From Spirochaetales bacterium (GTDB taxonomy: Bacteria; Spirochaetota; Spirochaetia; DSM-2461), in the NCBI GenBank assembly GCA_003247135.1, contig QKAW01000038.1, positions 1-64,000 of the forward strand: a stretch of DNA of 64,000 nt, written 5' to 3'. A program made the position numbers and the translations under genes. The stretch's first letter is position 1, and every line of letters starts with the position of its first letter. Below the pieces are notes generated by a model, which made no database searches, had not been told where the DNA came from, and worked only from the letters and a program-made list of their open reading frames with translations. Positions 27,235 to 36,690 of the stretch are shown in pieces.

Positions 27235-29706
27235 CTATTTAGTAACAATTTTAATAATTGCTGGTTTTAAGCCTTTTGATTCAGCTTTTAAAGTTATAGA
27301 ACCACTATTTAGTGTAGACTGTAGAATTGCCAGACATTTTCCACCAAGAGCAGATCTAACATTACCCTTATACTCTTCAAGACATTCCGGGTCACCATTA
27401 TCCAGGCCTATAAGTTTACCATAACCATCTACAGAAAACTCAATTTTATTAGTTGCATCCGGTACAATATTACCTTTATCATCAACCACAGAAACAGTAA
27501 TGTAAGCTAAATCCTGTTGATCTGCTGTTATTTCTGTTCTATCAGCTTCCAACATAATTGCCTCAGGCTTTCCTGAAGTTGTAATAATTTTTTCCATGAC
27601 TGTTTTGCCATCAATTTTCCCAACGGCCTTAATTTCACCCTTTTCAAAAGGTATATGCCATTGCAGGTGAAGAAGTTCTGTATCAGATAATTTCTTTTCT
27701 CCCAGGGATTGACCATTTAGAAACAGCTCAACACTTTGACAAGTAGTATAGCACCAAACAGGGATTATCTGTCCCTCTTTTCCTTCCCAGTTCCAATGAG
27801 GGAAAAGGTGAAGCATAGTTTTATTACTCCACTGGCTTTGGTAGAGATAGAAAGCATCTTTTGGAAAACCGCAGGTATCTATTACTCCAAAGTATGAAGT
27901 TTTAGAAGGCCAGGCACAAGGAGATGGTTCACCAATATAGTCAAAGCCTGTCCATAGAAATAGCCCGGATATAAAATCAAGATTTTTTGTAATAGACCAG
28001 GATTGCTCAGCACGGCAATATCTGTGGGATGCTTCCTGACATGCCATATCTCCTATTGCTGTAGTTATTTCACTAAAACTGTTTAACTCACCACTACTTA
28101 TAAAGTTTGAGTAGACAGCTCTTTTCTCAAAAGGAGCAGCAGAACTTGTTTCACTACCCATAATTTTTCTTTTAGGATATGTTTTGTGCTCAGATTCATA
28201 CAACCTTTCTTTGTAATTATATCCGGCAATGTCAACTATATCAGGTATACCAAGTTTGTTTGCTGCTTCAAGGTGGACAAATCCTGTTACTGTAGGTCTT
28301 GTTGTGTCCAGTTTTTTTACAATATTATGGAGTTCCTGGGTTAAAACAACTCCTTCCTGGGTCATGTGTTCGTTTATCTCGTTACCAATACTCCATAAAA
28401 TAATAGAGGGATGGTTTCTATCCCTTAGAATCATTGTTGTAAGATCTTTCTCGTGGTATTGATCAAAATACTCCGCGTAGGCAAAAATTGGTCTTCTAAT
28501 CTGTTTATCCAAGGAATTTGCTTCATCAAAAACCCTTGGACGTTTACCTTTCTGATACTCATCAAAGACTTCATCCATCACCAGCATTCCATGTTTGTCG
28601 CATAGATCCAGTAAAATCGGTGATGGTGGGTTATGGCTTGTTCTAATAGCATTACAACCCATATCTTTTAGAATCTCAATCTGTCTCTCATTTGCTCTAT
28701 CCGGGCATGCTGCTCCCAGGGAACCCCCATCGTGGTGGAGACAAACACCTTTTATTTTCAGGTTTTGACCATTTAAAAAGAAGCCCTTATCTGCATCAAA
28801 TTCAATCGTTCTTATACCTGTATTTACAATGTTCTCATCAATAACTTTTCCATTTTCAATGATCTCTGTTTTTACTCTGTATAAATATGGGGATGTTGTT
28901 GACCATAAATTAGGGTTTTTAATGGTTAGCTGTTGTTTCACTTTTTCTTCAATTTTAGGCTTATTTACTGATTTTCCTATATGGGTTAACTCTTCCGGTG
29001 TTAATTCCCTGTAATCAGGAAGGGAACTTAACCCATTTATTGTGTAGTCCAAGCTGCTCACCTGAAGAACTGTTCCTTCCTGATTCATAATGGAGGTTTT
29101 TACAGTTATCTCTTTATTCTCTATATACTCGTTATTAAGGGTTGTTTCTATTTCTACTGTGGAAAAATCCTTATTTACAACCGGGGTTGTTACGTAAGAA
29201 CCCCACTGTCCTATGTGTAGCTTGTCAGTTATAATTATTCGGGCATGCCTATAGATACCGGAACCACTATACCATCTGGAGCTTGGCTGAAGGGATGTAT
29301 CAACTTTTACAGCGAGTAAATTATCCTCACCAAAAATTACGAAATCTGTAATATCATAATATAGTGTCGTATAACCGTAGGGATATTTTCCTATTCGCTC
29401 CCCATTTAAATGAACTTCACTGTTCATGTAAACACCATCTAACTCTATATATATCTTTTTATTATGTAATTCTTGATCAAAATGCAGATTTTTTCTATAC
29501 CAAGCAATACCTGCTGGAGCATAACCACCTCTTGGTCCACTTGGGTTTTCCTCTTTAAAGGGGCCAAAAATACTCCAGTCATGGGGGATGTGGATTTTTT
29601 CCCAGTCCAAGTCATTTAATTTTACTCTAAACCCGGCAATATCCATCCCTTTTTTGAATTTCCAGTCATTATCAATATTTATAACAGTTCTAGCTGCACT
29701 ACTCAT
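27235..29706 (-). CDS. glycoside hydrolase family 2 (beta-galactosidase-like)
   Basis: An 823-residue family 2 glycosidase without a signal peptide, so cytoplasmic. In order: sugar-binding jelly roll (HIPHDWSIF), Ig-like domain, catalytic barrel with acid/base Glu443 in WSIGNEINEH and nucleophile Glu519 in MGSETSSA, then C-terminal Ig-like domains (from about residue 720) of the type found in many family 2 enzymes. Beta-galactosidase is the default, but beta-glucuronidase or alpha-arabinosidase activity would share the motifs. It follows a LacI-type regulator on the same strand and is likely induced with the adjacent sugar genes. Confidence 0.92.
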   Translation of the reverse strand: MSSAARTVINIDNDWKFKKGMDIAGFRVKLNDLDWEKIHIPHDWSIFGPFKEENPSGPRGGYAPAGIAWYRKNLHFDQELHNKKIYIELDGVYMNSEVHLNGERIGKYPYGYTTLYYDITDFVIFGEDNLLAVKVDTSLQPSSRWYSGSGIYRHARIIITDKLHIGQWGSYVTTPVVNKDFSTVEIETTLNNEYIENKEITVKTSIMNQEGTVLQVSSLDYTINGLSSLPDYRELTPEELTHIGKSVNKPKIEEKVKQQLTIKNPNLWSTTSPYLYRVKTEIIENGKVIDENIVNTGIRTIEFDADKGFFLNGQNLKIKGVCLHHDGGSLGAACPDRANERQIEILKDMGCNAIRTSHNPPSPILLDLCDKHGMLVMDEVFDEYQKGKRPRVFDEANSLDKQIRRPIFAYAEYFDQYHEKDLTTMILRDRNHPSIILWSIGNEINEHMTQEGVVLTQELHNIVKKLDTTRPTVTGFVHLEAANKLGIPDIVDIAGYNYKERLYESEHKTYPKRKIMGSETSSAAPFEKRAVYSNFISSGELNSFSEITTAIGDMACQEASHRYCRAEQSWSITKNLDFISGLFLWTGFDYIGEPSPCAWPSKTSYFGVIDTCGFPKDAFYLYQSQWSNKTMLHLFPHWNWEGKEGQIIPVWCYTTCQSVELFLNGQSLGEKKLSDTELLHLQWHIPFEKGEIKAVGKIDGKTVMEKIITTSGKPEAIMLEADRTEITADQQDLAYITVSVVDDKGNIVPDATNKIEFSVDGYGKLIGLDNGDPECLEEYKGNVRSALGGKCLAILQSTLNSGSITLKAESKGLKPAIIKIVTK

Positions 29707-29844
29707 TATTTACTCCTAATCTTTTTTATATGAATTAAAGTATTTCTATACATGATCTGTAAGGATAAAAAAGATAGTTTATTAAATAATGAGAATCTCT
29801 ATTTGTAAATGTGTAATAATTCCCAAAGCATGTCAAAAAGGGTA

Positions 29845-30873
29845 TTAGTTTTTATATTTCATACAGCTTTCACGGGTTACTAGTTGTGGGATTATACTTA
29901 TTACATGGTTTATTTCCGCACTGCTGTTTAACCTGTTGTTAAGCATGTAAACCGCCTGTGTTGAAAGGTTTATTAGATTTAGTTTCATTGTTGTAATTTG
30001 GGGTATATAGGGTTTTGTATAATCCAGTAGATCCCCGGGGGCTATTATGGATATGTCATCGGGTACTTTGTAACCAAGACTAAAAAGAGCATTATAAAGC
30101 CTTAGTGCAACTTCATCGTCAAGGCAGAAAAACGCTGTAGGAGGATAATCCTGCTGTAAAACATTTTTAATTGTTCCAACATCTGATTTGTAGTCTGCAT
30201 TTCTACAGGTAATTTTAAATTCCTCCAGAAATGGAATTCTACCCTCTTGCAGGGCTTTTCTATATCCGAAATACCTGTCCGAGGACAATGTAGGCAGATC
30301 TTCTCTTACATCATCAACAAAGTAGATTTTTTTATGGCCAAGGGATAAAAGATATTTCGTCCCTTCATAAGCACCTTTAAAATCATCAAAACAGATGGAG
30401 AAATATTTGTCCTGATAAGTGTTATTCATAAGTAATATTACAGGTATCTTACTCTCCTCCAGCCTGTTTATCAGTTCCTCATTAGCATAATGTACGGAGA
30501 ATATTGCTCTGCATTCCAGTTTTATTATTTTATTGAAAATTTCTGTATTGGAACTCTTCTGATCAACAGGGATAAGAGCGAAATTAAGATCAAGTTTGCT
30601 AAGTTCTACCTCCAGTTGGCTTATCATATCCGTAAGAAAGTGCCATAAATTTGAGTGATCCTTATCTATAGAAATTAAAAGTGCAACAAGTTTTTTGTTA
30701 TTACCCTTATTTTTAACTGGATGTTTATAACCGATATCTTCAGCTGTTTTAAGAATATGTTTTTTTGTTTTATTGGATATTCTTCCATTACCTGAAAATG
30801 CAATAGAAGCCGTAGTAGGAGATACATTGGCTAATTCCGCAAGTCTTTTTAATTTAATTTTATCATCACTCAT
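29845..30873 (-). CDS. LacI-family transcriptional regulator 1
   Basis: A 342-residue LacI-type repressor: N-terminal helix-turn-helix (LAELANVSPTTASIAF), hinge helix, and a periplasmic-binding-like effector domain. It is a close paralogue of the regulator at 36687-37718; the recognition helix is nearly the same and long stretches such as LPTLSSDRYFGYRKAL are shared. It sits upstream of the family 2 glycosidase and divergent from the sugar ABC operon, with an 18-bp palindrome between them. Autoregulation and control of both transcripts are likely. The effector is probably the sugar carried by that transporter. Confidence 0.93.
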   Translation of the reverse strand: MSDDKIKLKRLAELANVSPTTASIAFSGNGRISNKTKKHILKTAEDIGYKHPVKNKGNNKKLVALLISIDKDHSNLWHFLTDMISQLEVELSKLDLNFALIPVDQKSSNTEIFNKIIKLECRAIFSVHYANEELINRLEESKIPVILLMNNTYQDKYFSICFDDFKGAYEGTKYLLSLGHKKIYFVDDVREDLPTLSSDRYFGYRKALQEGRIPFLEEFKITCRNADYKSDVGTIKNVLQQDYPPTAFFCLDDEVALRLYNALFSLGYKVPDDISIIAPGDLLDYTKPYIPQITTMKLNLINLSTQAVYMLNNRLNSSAEINHVISIIPQLVTRESCMKYKN

Positions 30874-30911
30874 ATATACCTTTTATCACAGCTTTTGTAA
30901 TAATTCAATAA

Positions 30912-30929
30912 TTTGCAAAATTTTGCAAA
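30912..30929. promoter_or_regulatory. 18-bp palindromic operator
   Basis: TTTGCAAAATTTTGCAAA is a perfect palindrome between LacI 1 and the sugar ABC operon. Its core GCAAAATTTTGC fits GCWAAATTTWGC, also found at 36292-36303. It lies 25 bases upstream of the -35 box of the ABC operon. Confidence 0.75.
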
Positions 30930-30954
30930 AGATTTTACAAAAATAAAAATAAAA

Positions 30955-30982
30955 TTGACAAAGAGTTATAGTGTGCTATTAT
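30955..30982 (+). promoter_or_regulatory. promoter of the sugar ABC operon
   Basis: Consensus TTGACA at 30955-30960, a 16-base spacer and TATTAT at 30977-30982. The leader is about 27 bases, with AGGAGAG before the ATG at 31016. Confidence 0.75.
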
Positions 30983-31015
30983 AGGTGTAAGCTTAATAAA
31001 AATTAGGAGAGAAAA

Positions 31016-31993
31016 ATGAAGAAAATTGTAGCTTTACTATTACTTGTTTCATTAGCATGTGGTTTCACTTTTGCTAACGGAAATAAAGAAAAAGCAGCGG
31101 ACAAAGGTAAGAGTGACAAGATGGTTATTGGTTATGCAACTAAATCATCTACATCTCCATTCTGGATTACATTAAACAAAGGTGCTGAAGATGCAGCTAG
31201 AGACATGGGTGTTGAACTAATTATGTTAGGGCCTCCAAAAGAAAACGATGTTGTTGGTCAATTAGCTGTATTGGAAGATTTAATCAATCAACAGGTTGAT
31301 GGTTTAATGGTTGCTGCGTGTGACTCTGTTGGTGTTGCTCCTGCAATTCAACAGGCTAACGATGAAGGTATTGCTGTAATCGCTATTGGTGATGAGATTT
31401 TAGGTGCTGAAGTAGACAGTTTCCTTGCAACTAATAACTATAATGCTGCTGCAGTTGCTGCAGAGTGGATGGCTAAAGAGCTTGGTGGAAAAGGTAATGT
31501 TGTTCTATTAAACGGAATGATTGCACAAGGTTCTGGTAAAGGTCGATACGAAGGTTTTAGAGATACAATTGAGAAAAAATATCCAAATATTAAAATTGTT
31601 TTCTCAAAAGACTGTGCTTGGGAAGATGAAAAAGCTTTAGCAGCATTTGAAGATGCTATGGCTGCAAATGATAAAATCGATGGTGTTTTTGTAGGTTGGG
31701 ATGGAGCAGCTCTTGCGGCACATACAGCTTTAACTGAAGCAGGTAGAATCGATGAAACAATTATTTGTGGTTTTGACTGTTACCCACAATCATTAAAATT
31801 CATGAAAGAAGGTACTTTCGAAGCTAACATTGCTCAATCTCCATACAAAATGGGATATGACGGAATCGTAGCTGCTGTTAAAGCTGCAAAAGGTGAGAAA
31901 TTAGAGAAAGTTGTTGATACAGGTGTTCTTTTAGTTACTCCTGCAAATGTTGATAAATATATTGCAGACAACGGTGTAGTTTTACCAAACTAA
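31016..31993 (+). CDS. sugar ABC transporter substrate-binding protein (RbsB-like)
   Basis: A 325-residue periplasmic sugar-binding protein of the RbsB/LacI-fold family. A signal peptide of about 20 residues contains a possible lipobox (V-S-L-A-C) and, alternatively, a simple cleavage site after F-T-F-A-N. The mature part has two Rossmann-like lobes (IGYATKSSTSPFWITLNKGAED, DAMAANDKIDGVFVGWDG and IICGFDCYPQS). A strong promoter and an RNA hairpin just downstream suggest higher expression than the other operon genes. The sugar is unknown; neighbours suggest a deoxy-hexose or similar. Confidence 0.92.
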   Translation: MKKIVALLLLVSLACGFTFANGNKEKAADKGKSDKMVIGYATKSSTSPFWITLNKGAEDAARDMGVELIMLGPPKENDVVGQLAVLEDLINQQVDGLMVAACDSVGVAPAIQQANDEGIAVIAIGDEILGAEVDSFLATNNYNAAAVAAEWMAKELGGKGNVVLLNGMIAQGSGKGRYEGFRDTIEKKYPNIKIVFSKDCAWEDEKALAAFEDAMAANDKIDGVFVGWDGAALAAHTALTEAGRIDETIICGFDCYPQSLKFMKEGTFEANIAQSPYKMGYDGIVAAVKAAKGEKLEKVVDTGVLLVTPANVDKYIADNGVVLPN

Positions 31994-32005
31994 TAATAAG
32001 AAAAT

Positions 32006-32036
32006 AGGGCAGGATGTTTATGTTCTGCCCTGTTTT
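32006..32036 (+). terminator. partial terminator / attenuator inside the ABC operon
   Basis: AGGGCAG and CTGCCCT form a perfect 7-bp stem with a 12-base loop, followed by GTTTT only. It lies between the binding-protein gene and the ATPase gene, where partial termination or mRNA stabilisation commonly raises binding-protein yield. Confidence 0.65.
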
Positions 32037-32063
32037 ACGAAAATTGACCACTAATTATTAAAG

Positions 32064-33593
32064 ATGGTGCAGGTAGAGATGAAAGAGAAAACAGTAAATA
32101 TCGGAGATGTAATATTCGAAATGGAGAATGTTACAAAGAAATTCCCAGGTGTAGTTGCACTAGATAATATACAGTTCAATTTAAAAGCGGGTGAAGTTCA
32201 TGTTCTGTTGGGAGAGAATGGTGCAGGAAAATCAACGCTTATTAAAACAATGACAGGAGCACATAAACCTACCGAAGGAACTATTAAAGTTAATGGTGAG
32301 GTGGTACATATTGAGGATCCTATTCATGCTCAGGAACTTGGGATAGGTGCAGTTTATCAGGAGTTTAATTTAGTACCATTTCTAGACGTTGCACAGAATG
32401 TATTTTTAGGTAAAGAGCCTAAAAAAAATGGTGTTATTGACCGTGAGTATATGATAAAAAGAACTAAAGAAGTTCTTAATATGGTTGGTTCAGATATAGA
32501 TCCTACAGTTATGGTAGAGTCTTTAGGTGTTGCATCCCAGCAGATGGTAGAAATAGCAAAAGCACTTAATGCTGATTCAAAAATTCTAATACTCGATGAA
32601 CCTTCAGCCGTTTTAACAGAAAAAGAGATAAACAAACTGTTTGAAGTTATTGAAAGACTTGTTAAAAAAGGTGTTGGAGTTGTTTATATCTCTCATAGAC
32701 TTGAAGAGATAAACGTAATTGCTGATAGAGTTACTGTTCTAAGAGATGGACAGTATATAGAGACTGTTAAAGTAGAAAAAAATAATATCGATAAGAATGA
32801 ACTGGTAAGACTAATGGTTGGTAGACAGTTAGATGACTTTTTCCCAAAACATGATGTTGTTCCGGGTGAAGAAATTCTAAGAGTGGAAAACTTATCAACT
32901 CATAAATTACTTAAAAATATCTCATTCAGCCTTAAACAAGGAGAAATTCTTGGTATTGGAGGTCTGGTAGGTGCTGGTAGAACAGAGTTGGTTAAGGCTA
33001 TATTTGGTGCGGAACCAGCTGATTCCGGAAAAATTGTTGTAAAAGGAAAAGAAGTTACAATAAGAACACCTAAAGAGGGTATTTTAAACCGTATAGGTTT
33101 AGCACCTGAGGATAGAAAACTTGAGGGATTAGTTCAGATTCTGGAGATAGATAAAAATATTAATATGGCTAGTTTAGACAAGGTTAGTAACGGCCCATTT
33201 ATAAATGAGCAAAAATTCAACAGTGTTGCTGCTGATATGTCTGAAAAGCTTAAAGTTAAAACTCCAAGTTTAAAGCAGCTGGTTTGTAACTTAAGTGGTG
33301 GGAATCAACAGAAAGTCGTTTTATCAAAATGGCTTGCATGTGAGTCTGAAATTTTAATTCTTGATGAACCAACAAGAGGTATAGATGTTGGTGCCAAGGT
33401 TGAAGTTTACTCCTTAATGAACGATTTAGCAAAAGCTGGAAAAGCCATTATAATGGTTTCATCCGAATTACCGGAACTTATTGCCATGAGTGACAGAATT
33501 CTAGTTATGCATGAAGGTTCAATAAGTGGTGAGTTAAAGAAAGGGGATTATTCCCAAGAAAAGATATTAAAGTTAGCTGCAGGGGAGGCGTAA
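32064..33593 (+). CDS. sugar ABC transporter ATPase (RbsA/MglA-like, double cassette)
   Basis: A 509-residue ATPase with two fused ABC cassettes, as in RbsA/MglA. The first has Walker A GENGAGKSTL and Walker B ILILDEPSAVL; the second has a degenerate P-loop (GLVGAGRTEL), signature LSGGNQQKV and DEPTRGID. The degenerate second site is normal for this family. An in-frame ATG at 32079 with AGGT nearby is a possible alternative start. Next gene begins five bases after the stop. Confidence 0.93.
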   Translation: MVQVEMKEKTVNIGDVIFEMENVTKKFPGVVALDNIQFNLKAGEVHVLLGENGAGKSTLIKTMTGAHKPTEGTIKVNGEVVHIEDPIHAQELGIGAVYQEFNLVPFLDVAQNVFLGKEPKKNGVIDREYMIKRTKEVLNMVGSDIDPTVMVESLGVASQQMVEIAKALNADSKILILDEPSAVLTEKEINKLFEVIERLVKKGVGVVYISHRLEEINVIADRVTVLRDGQYIETVKVEKNNIDKNELVRLMVGRQLDDFFPKHDVVPGEEILRVENLSTHKLLKNISFSLKQGEILGIGGLVGAGRTELVKAIFGAEPADSGKIVVKGKEVTIRTPKEGILNRIGLAPEDRKLEGLVQILEIDKNINMASLDKVSNGPFINEQKFNSVAADMSEKLKVKTPSLKQLVCNLSGGNQQKVVLSKWLACESEILILDEPTRGIDVGAKVEVYSLMNDLAKAGKAIIMVSSELPELIAMSDRILVMHEGSISGELKKGDYSQEKILKLAAGEA

Positions 33594-33598
33594 TTTAG

Positions 33599-34570
33599 AT
33601 GGAAAATACAAAATTACTTAAGCTAAAAAATAACAGGTTCTTTGAATCTTATAAAACACAGATAAGTACATTTATTGCGTTAATAATACTATGTATAATT
33701 TTAACATTTTTAACAGATAAATTCTTTACAGGAAAGAATTTAATCTCTGTTTTAAGACAGTCTTCAATTAACAGTATATTAGCGGCTGGTATGACTTTTG
33801 TTATTATTTCAGGTGGTATTGACCTTTCTGTTGGAGCAATTGTTGCTTTATCAACAGCTATAATGGGAGATCTTGTTGTAAATACTGGAATTAACCCATT
33901 TTTAGGAATGTTTATAGCTTTAGTTTTAGGTGTTGCATCAGGAGCTATTCAGGGATTAATTATTGCTAAAGTTAAAATACCTCCATTTATTGTAACATTA
34001 GGTGGTATGACAATCTGGAGAGGTATTGCTTTAGAGTATGTAGATGGTTCAAACGTTTATGGATTACCTGATCAATTAAAATGGTTAGGTGGTGGTGATG
34101 TTTTTGGTCTTCCTGCCCCAGTTTTAGTTGCGATGCTAGTTTATTTGGCTTCATGGTTCCTGTTAAAAAAGACTAAATTCGGTACATACACATACGCTAT
34201 AGGTGGAAATGAAGTTGCAGCAAGGCTGTCTGGTATCAGTATTGCTAAAGTGCAGATTCTTATCTACTCATTCTGTGGTTTACTTTGTGGTATATCCGGT
34301 ATTTTAATTGCAGGAAGAATTAATGCAACTTCTGCTGTTGTTGGTACAGGTTATGAGCTAGATGCTATTGCTGCTGTTGCTATTGGTGGTACATCAATGA
34401 GTGGTGGTAAAGGTATAATCTGGGGAACTCTTTTAGGAGCTCTTGTAATGGGTGTTATCAGAAATGGATTAAACCTAATGAGAGTTTCTCCTTACTATCA
34501 ACAGATAATTATCGGTATAGTTATTGTTGGTGCCGTTTCAATTGACGCTATTAGAAGAAACAAAAAATAA
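33599..34570 (+). CDS. sugar ABC transporter permease (RbsC-like)
   Basis: A 323-residue inner-membrane permease of the RbsC/MglC/XylH family with 8-10 hydrophobic helices. Family landmarks are GGIDLSVGAIVALS, IPPFIVTLGGM, AIGGNEVAARLSGI and AVAIGGTSMSGGKG. With the two preceding genes it makes a complete importer. The fourth gene, an AraC-type regulator, starts 33 bases downstream and is probably cotranscribed. Confidence 0.94.
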   Translation: MENTKLLKLKNNRFFESYKTQISTFIALIILCIILTFLTDKFFTGKNLISVLRQSSINSILAAGMTFVIISGGIDLSVGAIVALSTAIMGDLVVNTGINPFLGMFIALVLGVASGAIQGLIIAKVKIPPFIVTLGGMTIWRGIALEYVDGSNVYGLPDQLKWLGGGDVFGLPAPVLVAMLVYLASWFLLKKTKFGTYTYAIGGNEVAARLSGISIAKVQILIYSFCGLLCGISGILIAGRINATSAVVGTGYELDAIAAVAIGGTSMSGGKGIIWGTLLGALVMGVIRNGLNLMRVSPYYQQIIIGIVIVGAVSIDAIRRNKK

Positions 34571-34603
34571 TATATAATAATTAAACATGGAAGGTATATT
34601 TTT

Positions 34604-36271
34604 ATGAAGATTGATCCAGCTTTATGGTTAACTGATGAAAAAGATATACCTTCCAGACCTGTTAATCCAGAAAAAATTTCAATATATAAAAAAGATCACT
34701 GGTATGACTATGAGTTTATAGGCTGGGGAGACAAAAAGGTAAATCAACCGAAATCCCCCGGAAATGGTAGTCAAAATAAAAAAATTATATCACTAATTCC
34801 CAATAACATTTATCCATACAGTATCCCCTATGAAAGAAGCATGAAAAAAAGCGCAAGCTTTTATGGTATGGAGCTTTTAATAAAACACTTTAACTGGGGG
34901 GATGAGAAGGATAGCTTTTTAGACTCTGTAATCTCTTCCTGTCCGGATTTGATCATAATAATTCCTGATAATTCAAAAAAAAGTATCGAGTGGGTTAAAA
35001 AAATAAATGAGTCGGGGATTCCGGTAATTGGAAGTAATCTCTCTCCTGATAGAGAAGCATATAAATATCTTTTAACTTGGACAGGCCCTGATGACTGGTT
35101 GCAAAATAGGCTACTTGCAAGAAAATTTGCTGAATTAATGAACTTTTCTGGTGGTTATGCTTTAATAAATCATCTTTCTGACTGCTCAGCCTTCTACTCT
35201 CGTAAGTGGGGTGTAATTACAGAGTTAAATGAATATGCACCTGAAATGGAGTTACTGGTTTGTGATGGATCAGAACTTAATAATGATAAAACATATAACC
35301 TTGTTGTGTCCTGGATAGAGAGCTATGGAGAGAGATTAAAGGGAATTTATTGTCCTGATAATATTATGTCTGTATCCAAGGCTGTAAAAGATTTGGGGCG
35401 TGAGGATATTATCTGTGTAGCTCCCGGAAGTACTGAGAGTGGGGTTCTTATGCTAAAAGAAGATTACCTGGATGCAATAACCTTTCAGTCCTCAGAATTA
35501 GATGGAGAACTTCCTGTAAAGGTTGCTGCAGAGTGGTTTGACGGTTTGCGAATATCCCCCATATACTATCTACCTGTCTATGTTTTAACAAAAAATAATG
35601 TTGATGATTTTAAGTTTAACATTAAGGATCCAAAAGAGATAGATTTAACAATTCTGTTAAAAATGATTCAGGAGTGCAACAGCATTGGTGTTGAAATGTT
35701 CTTTAGCTCACTACCAAACAAGTTTGCGTCCATGGGGGTCTTGTCTATTGATTATTTTAGAGGCTTTTTTATTGAGCTGTTATCCAGTCTAATCAGTCTT
35801 ATAAAGCAGAATAATCTACCTGAGAGTAAAATAATCGGTGACTATGAATTACTTTTTAAAAAACTTTTTAACCAGCAATCTGTAGAAAGATCTCTGGAAT
35901 GGATAAAGTTCGTTTCACATAAGATAATTGCCGAAATTATGGAGCATAGAGTAAATTTATCACTTGTTAGTAAAATTAAAGGGTATGTAGATGAAAACTA
36001 TAATAAACCTATATCACTCAAACTGATTGCTGCTGAATTTGAATGTTCATCTGGTTATATAGGTAGAGTTTTTAAAGATGAGTACGGTAGTAGTTTTTCA
36101 GATTACCTTAATCATCTGAGAATTGAAGAGGCTAAAAAGTTATTAATACAATCAGGGGAATCTGCAGCAAATATTGGAATGATTGTTGGCTATAGCGAAC
36201 CCAATTATTTCTATAGAATTTTTAAAAAAGTAACCGGTGTTAGTCCATCTGAATTCAGTCAGAACATATGA
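34604..36271 (+). CDS. AraC-family regulator fused to a sugar-binding-protein-like sensor
   Basis: A 555-residue regulator. Residues about 60-330 resemble a periplasmic-binding-protein fold (IISLIPNNIYPYSIPYERSM, PDLIIIIPDNSKKSIEW, IPVIGSNLSPD), without a signal peptide, so the sugar would be read in the cytoplasm. The last 100 residues are a typical AraC double helix-turn-helix (SLKLIAAEFECSSGYIGRVF and GYSEPNYFYRIFKKVTG). A middle region of about 120 residues is unassigned. Placed at the end of the transporter operon, it probably activates this operon or the mutarotase promoter downstream. Confidence 0.88.
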   Translation: MKIDPALWLTDEKDIPSRPVNPEKISIYKKDHWYDYEFIGWGDKKVNQPKSPGNGSQNKKIISLIPNNIYPYSIPYERSMKKSASFYGMELLIKHFNWGDEKDSFLDSVISSCPDLIIIIPDNSKKSIEWVKKINESGIPVIGSNLSPDREAYKYLLTWTGPDDWLQNRLLARKFAELMNFSGGYALINHLSDCSAFYSRKWGVITELNEYAPEMELLVCDGSELNNDKTYNLVVSWIESYGERLKGIYCPDNIMSVSKAVKDLGREDIICVAPGSTESGVLMLKEDYLDAITFQSSELDGELPVKVAAEWFDGLRISPIYYLPVYVLTKNNVDDFKFNIKDPKEIDLTILLKMIQECNSIGVEMFFSSLPNKFASMGVLSIDYFRGFFIELLSSLISLIKQNNLPESKIIGDYELLFKKLFNQQSVERSLEWIKFVSHKIIAEIMEHRVNLSLVSKIKGYVDENYNKPISLKLIAAEFECSSGYIGRVFKDEYGSSFSDYLNHLRIEEAKKLLIQSGESAANIGMIVGYSEPNYFYRIFKKVTGVSPSEFSQNI

Positions 36272-36291
36272 TGAAATTTTTTTAAATAATT

Positions 36292-36303
36292 GCTAAATTT
36301 AGC
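36292..36303. promoter_or_regulatory. 12-bp palindromic operator
   Basis: GCTAAATTTAGC is a perfect palindrome fitting GCWAAATTTWGC, ten bases upstream of the -35 box of the mutarotase promoter. Confidence 0.65.
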
Positions 36304-36312
36304 TGTTAAATA

Positions 36313-36341
36313 TTGCTAAATAGAAGATAAATTATTAGAAT
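36313..36341 (+). promoter_or_regulatory. promoter of the mutarotase gene
   Basis: TTGCTA at 36313-36318, a 17-base spacer and TAGAAT at 36336-36341. AAGGAG lies before the ATG at 36367. Confidence 0.55.
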
Positions 36342-36366
36342 ATTTATATATAATAAGGAGTTTTCT

Positions 36367-36690
36367 ATGAAGAGATATGGACAGCTTATTGGATTAAAAA
36401 GCGAATTTCATGATTTATATTGCAAGTATCACAGTAGTAGTTGGCCTGAAGTTGCAGCTATGATTAGTGATTGTAATATTAGTAACTATTCAATATTTTA
36501 TATTAATGGTCTTCTTTTTGCATATTTTGAATACATGGGGTCTGACTTTTCTGCAGATATGGAAAAAATGGCAGCAGATCCAAAAACTCAGGAGTGGTGG
36601 GATATTATGAAACCAATGCAAAACCCTGTAGAATATAGACAGGATGGAGAGTGGTGGGCAAATATGGAAGAGGTTTTTCACCAGGATTAG
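36367..36690 (+). CDS. L-rhamnose mutarotase-family protein
   Basis: A 107-residue protein of the RhaM/YiiL family, which converts sugar anomers so that the right form enters metabolism. The opening YGQLIGLKSEFHDLYCKYHSS followed by WPEV, then ISNYSIFYINGLLFAYFEY and a late WWANMEEVFH, match the family, including the conserved His and the paired Trp. It has its own promoter and operator. True substrate may be another deoxy sugar such as L-fucose. The gene end overlaps the LacI 2 stop by four bases on the other strand. Confidence 0.87.
   Translation: MKRYGQLIGLKSEFHDLYCKYHSSSWPEVAAMISDCNISNYSIFYINGLLFAYFEYMGSDFSADMEKMAADPKTQEWWDIMKPMQNPVEYRQDGEWWANMEEVFHQD

Noticed and set aside
27235-27424. 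Short plus-strand frame after the ABC exporter
   Set aside because: It is the antisense shadow of the family 2 glycosidase 3' end and has no ribosome site.
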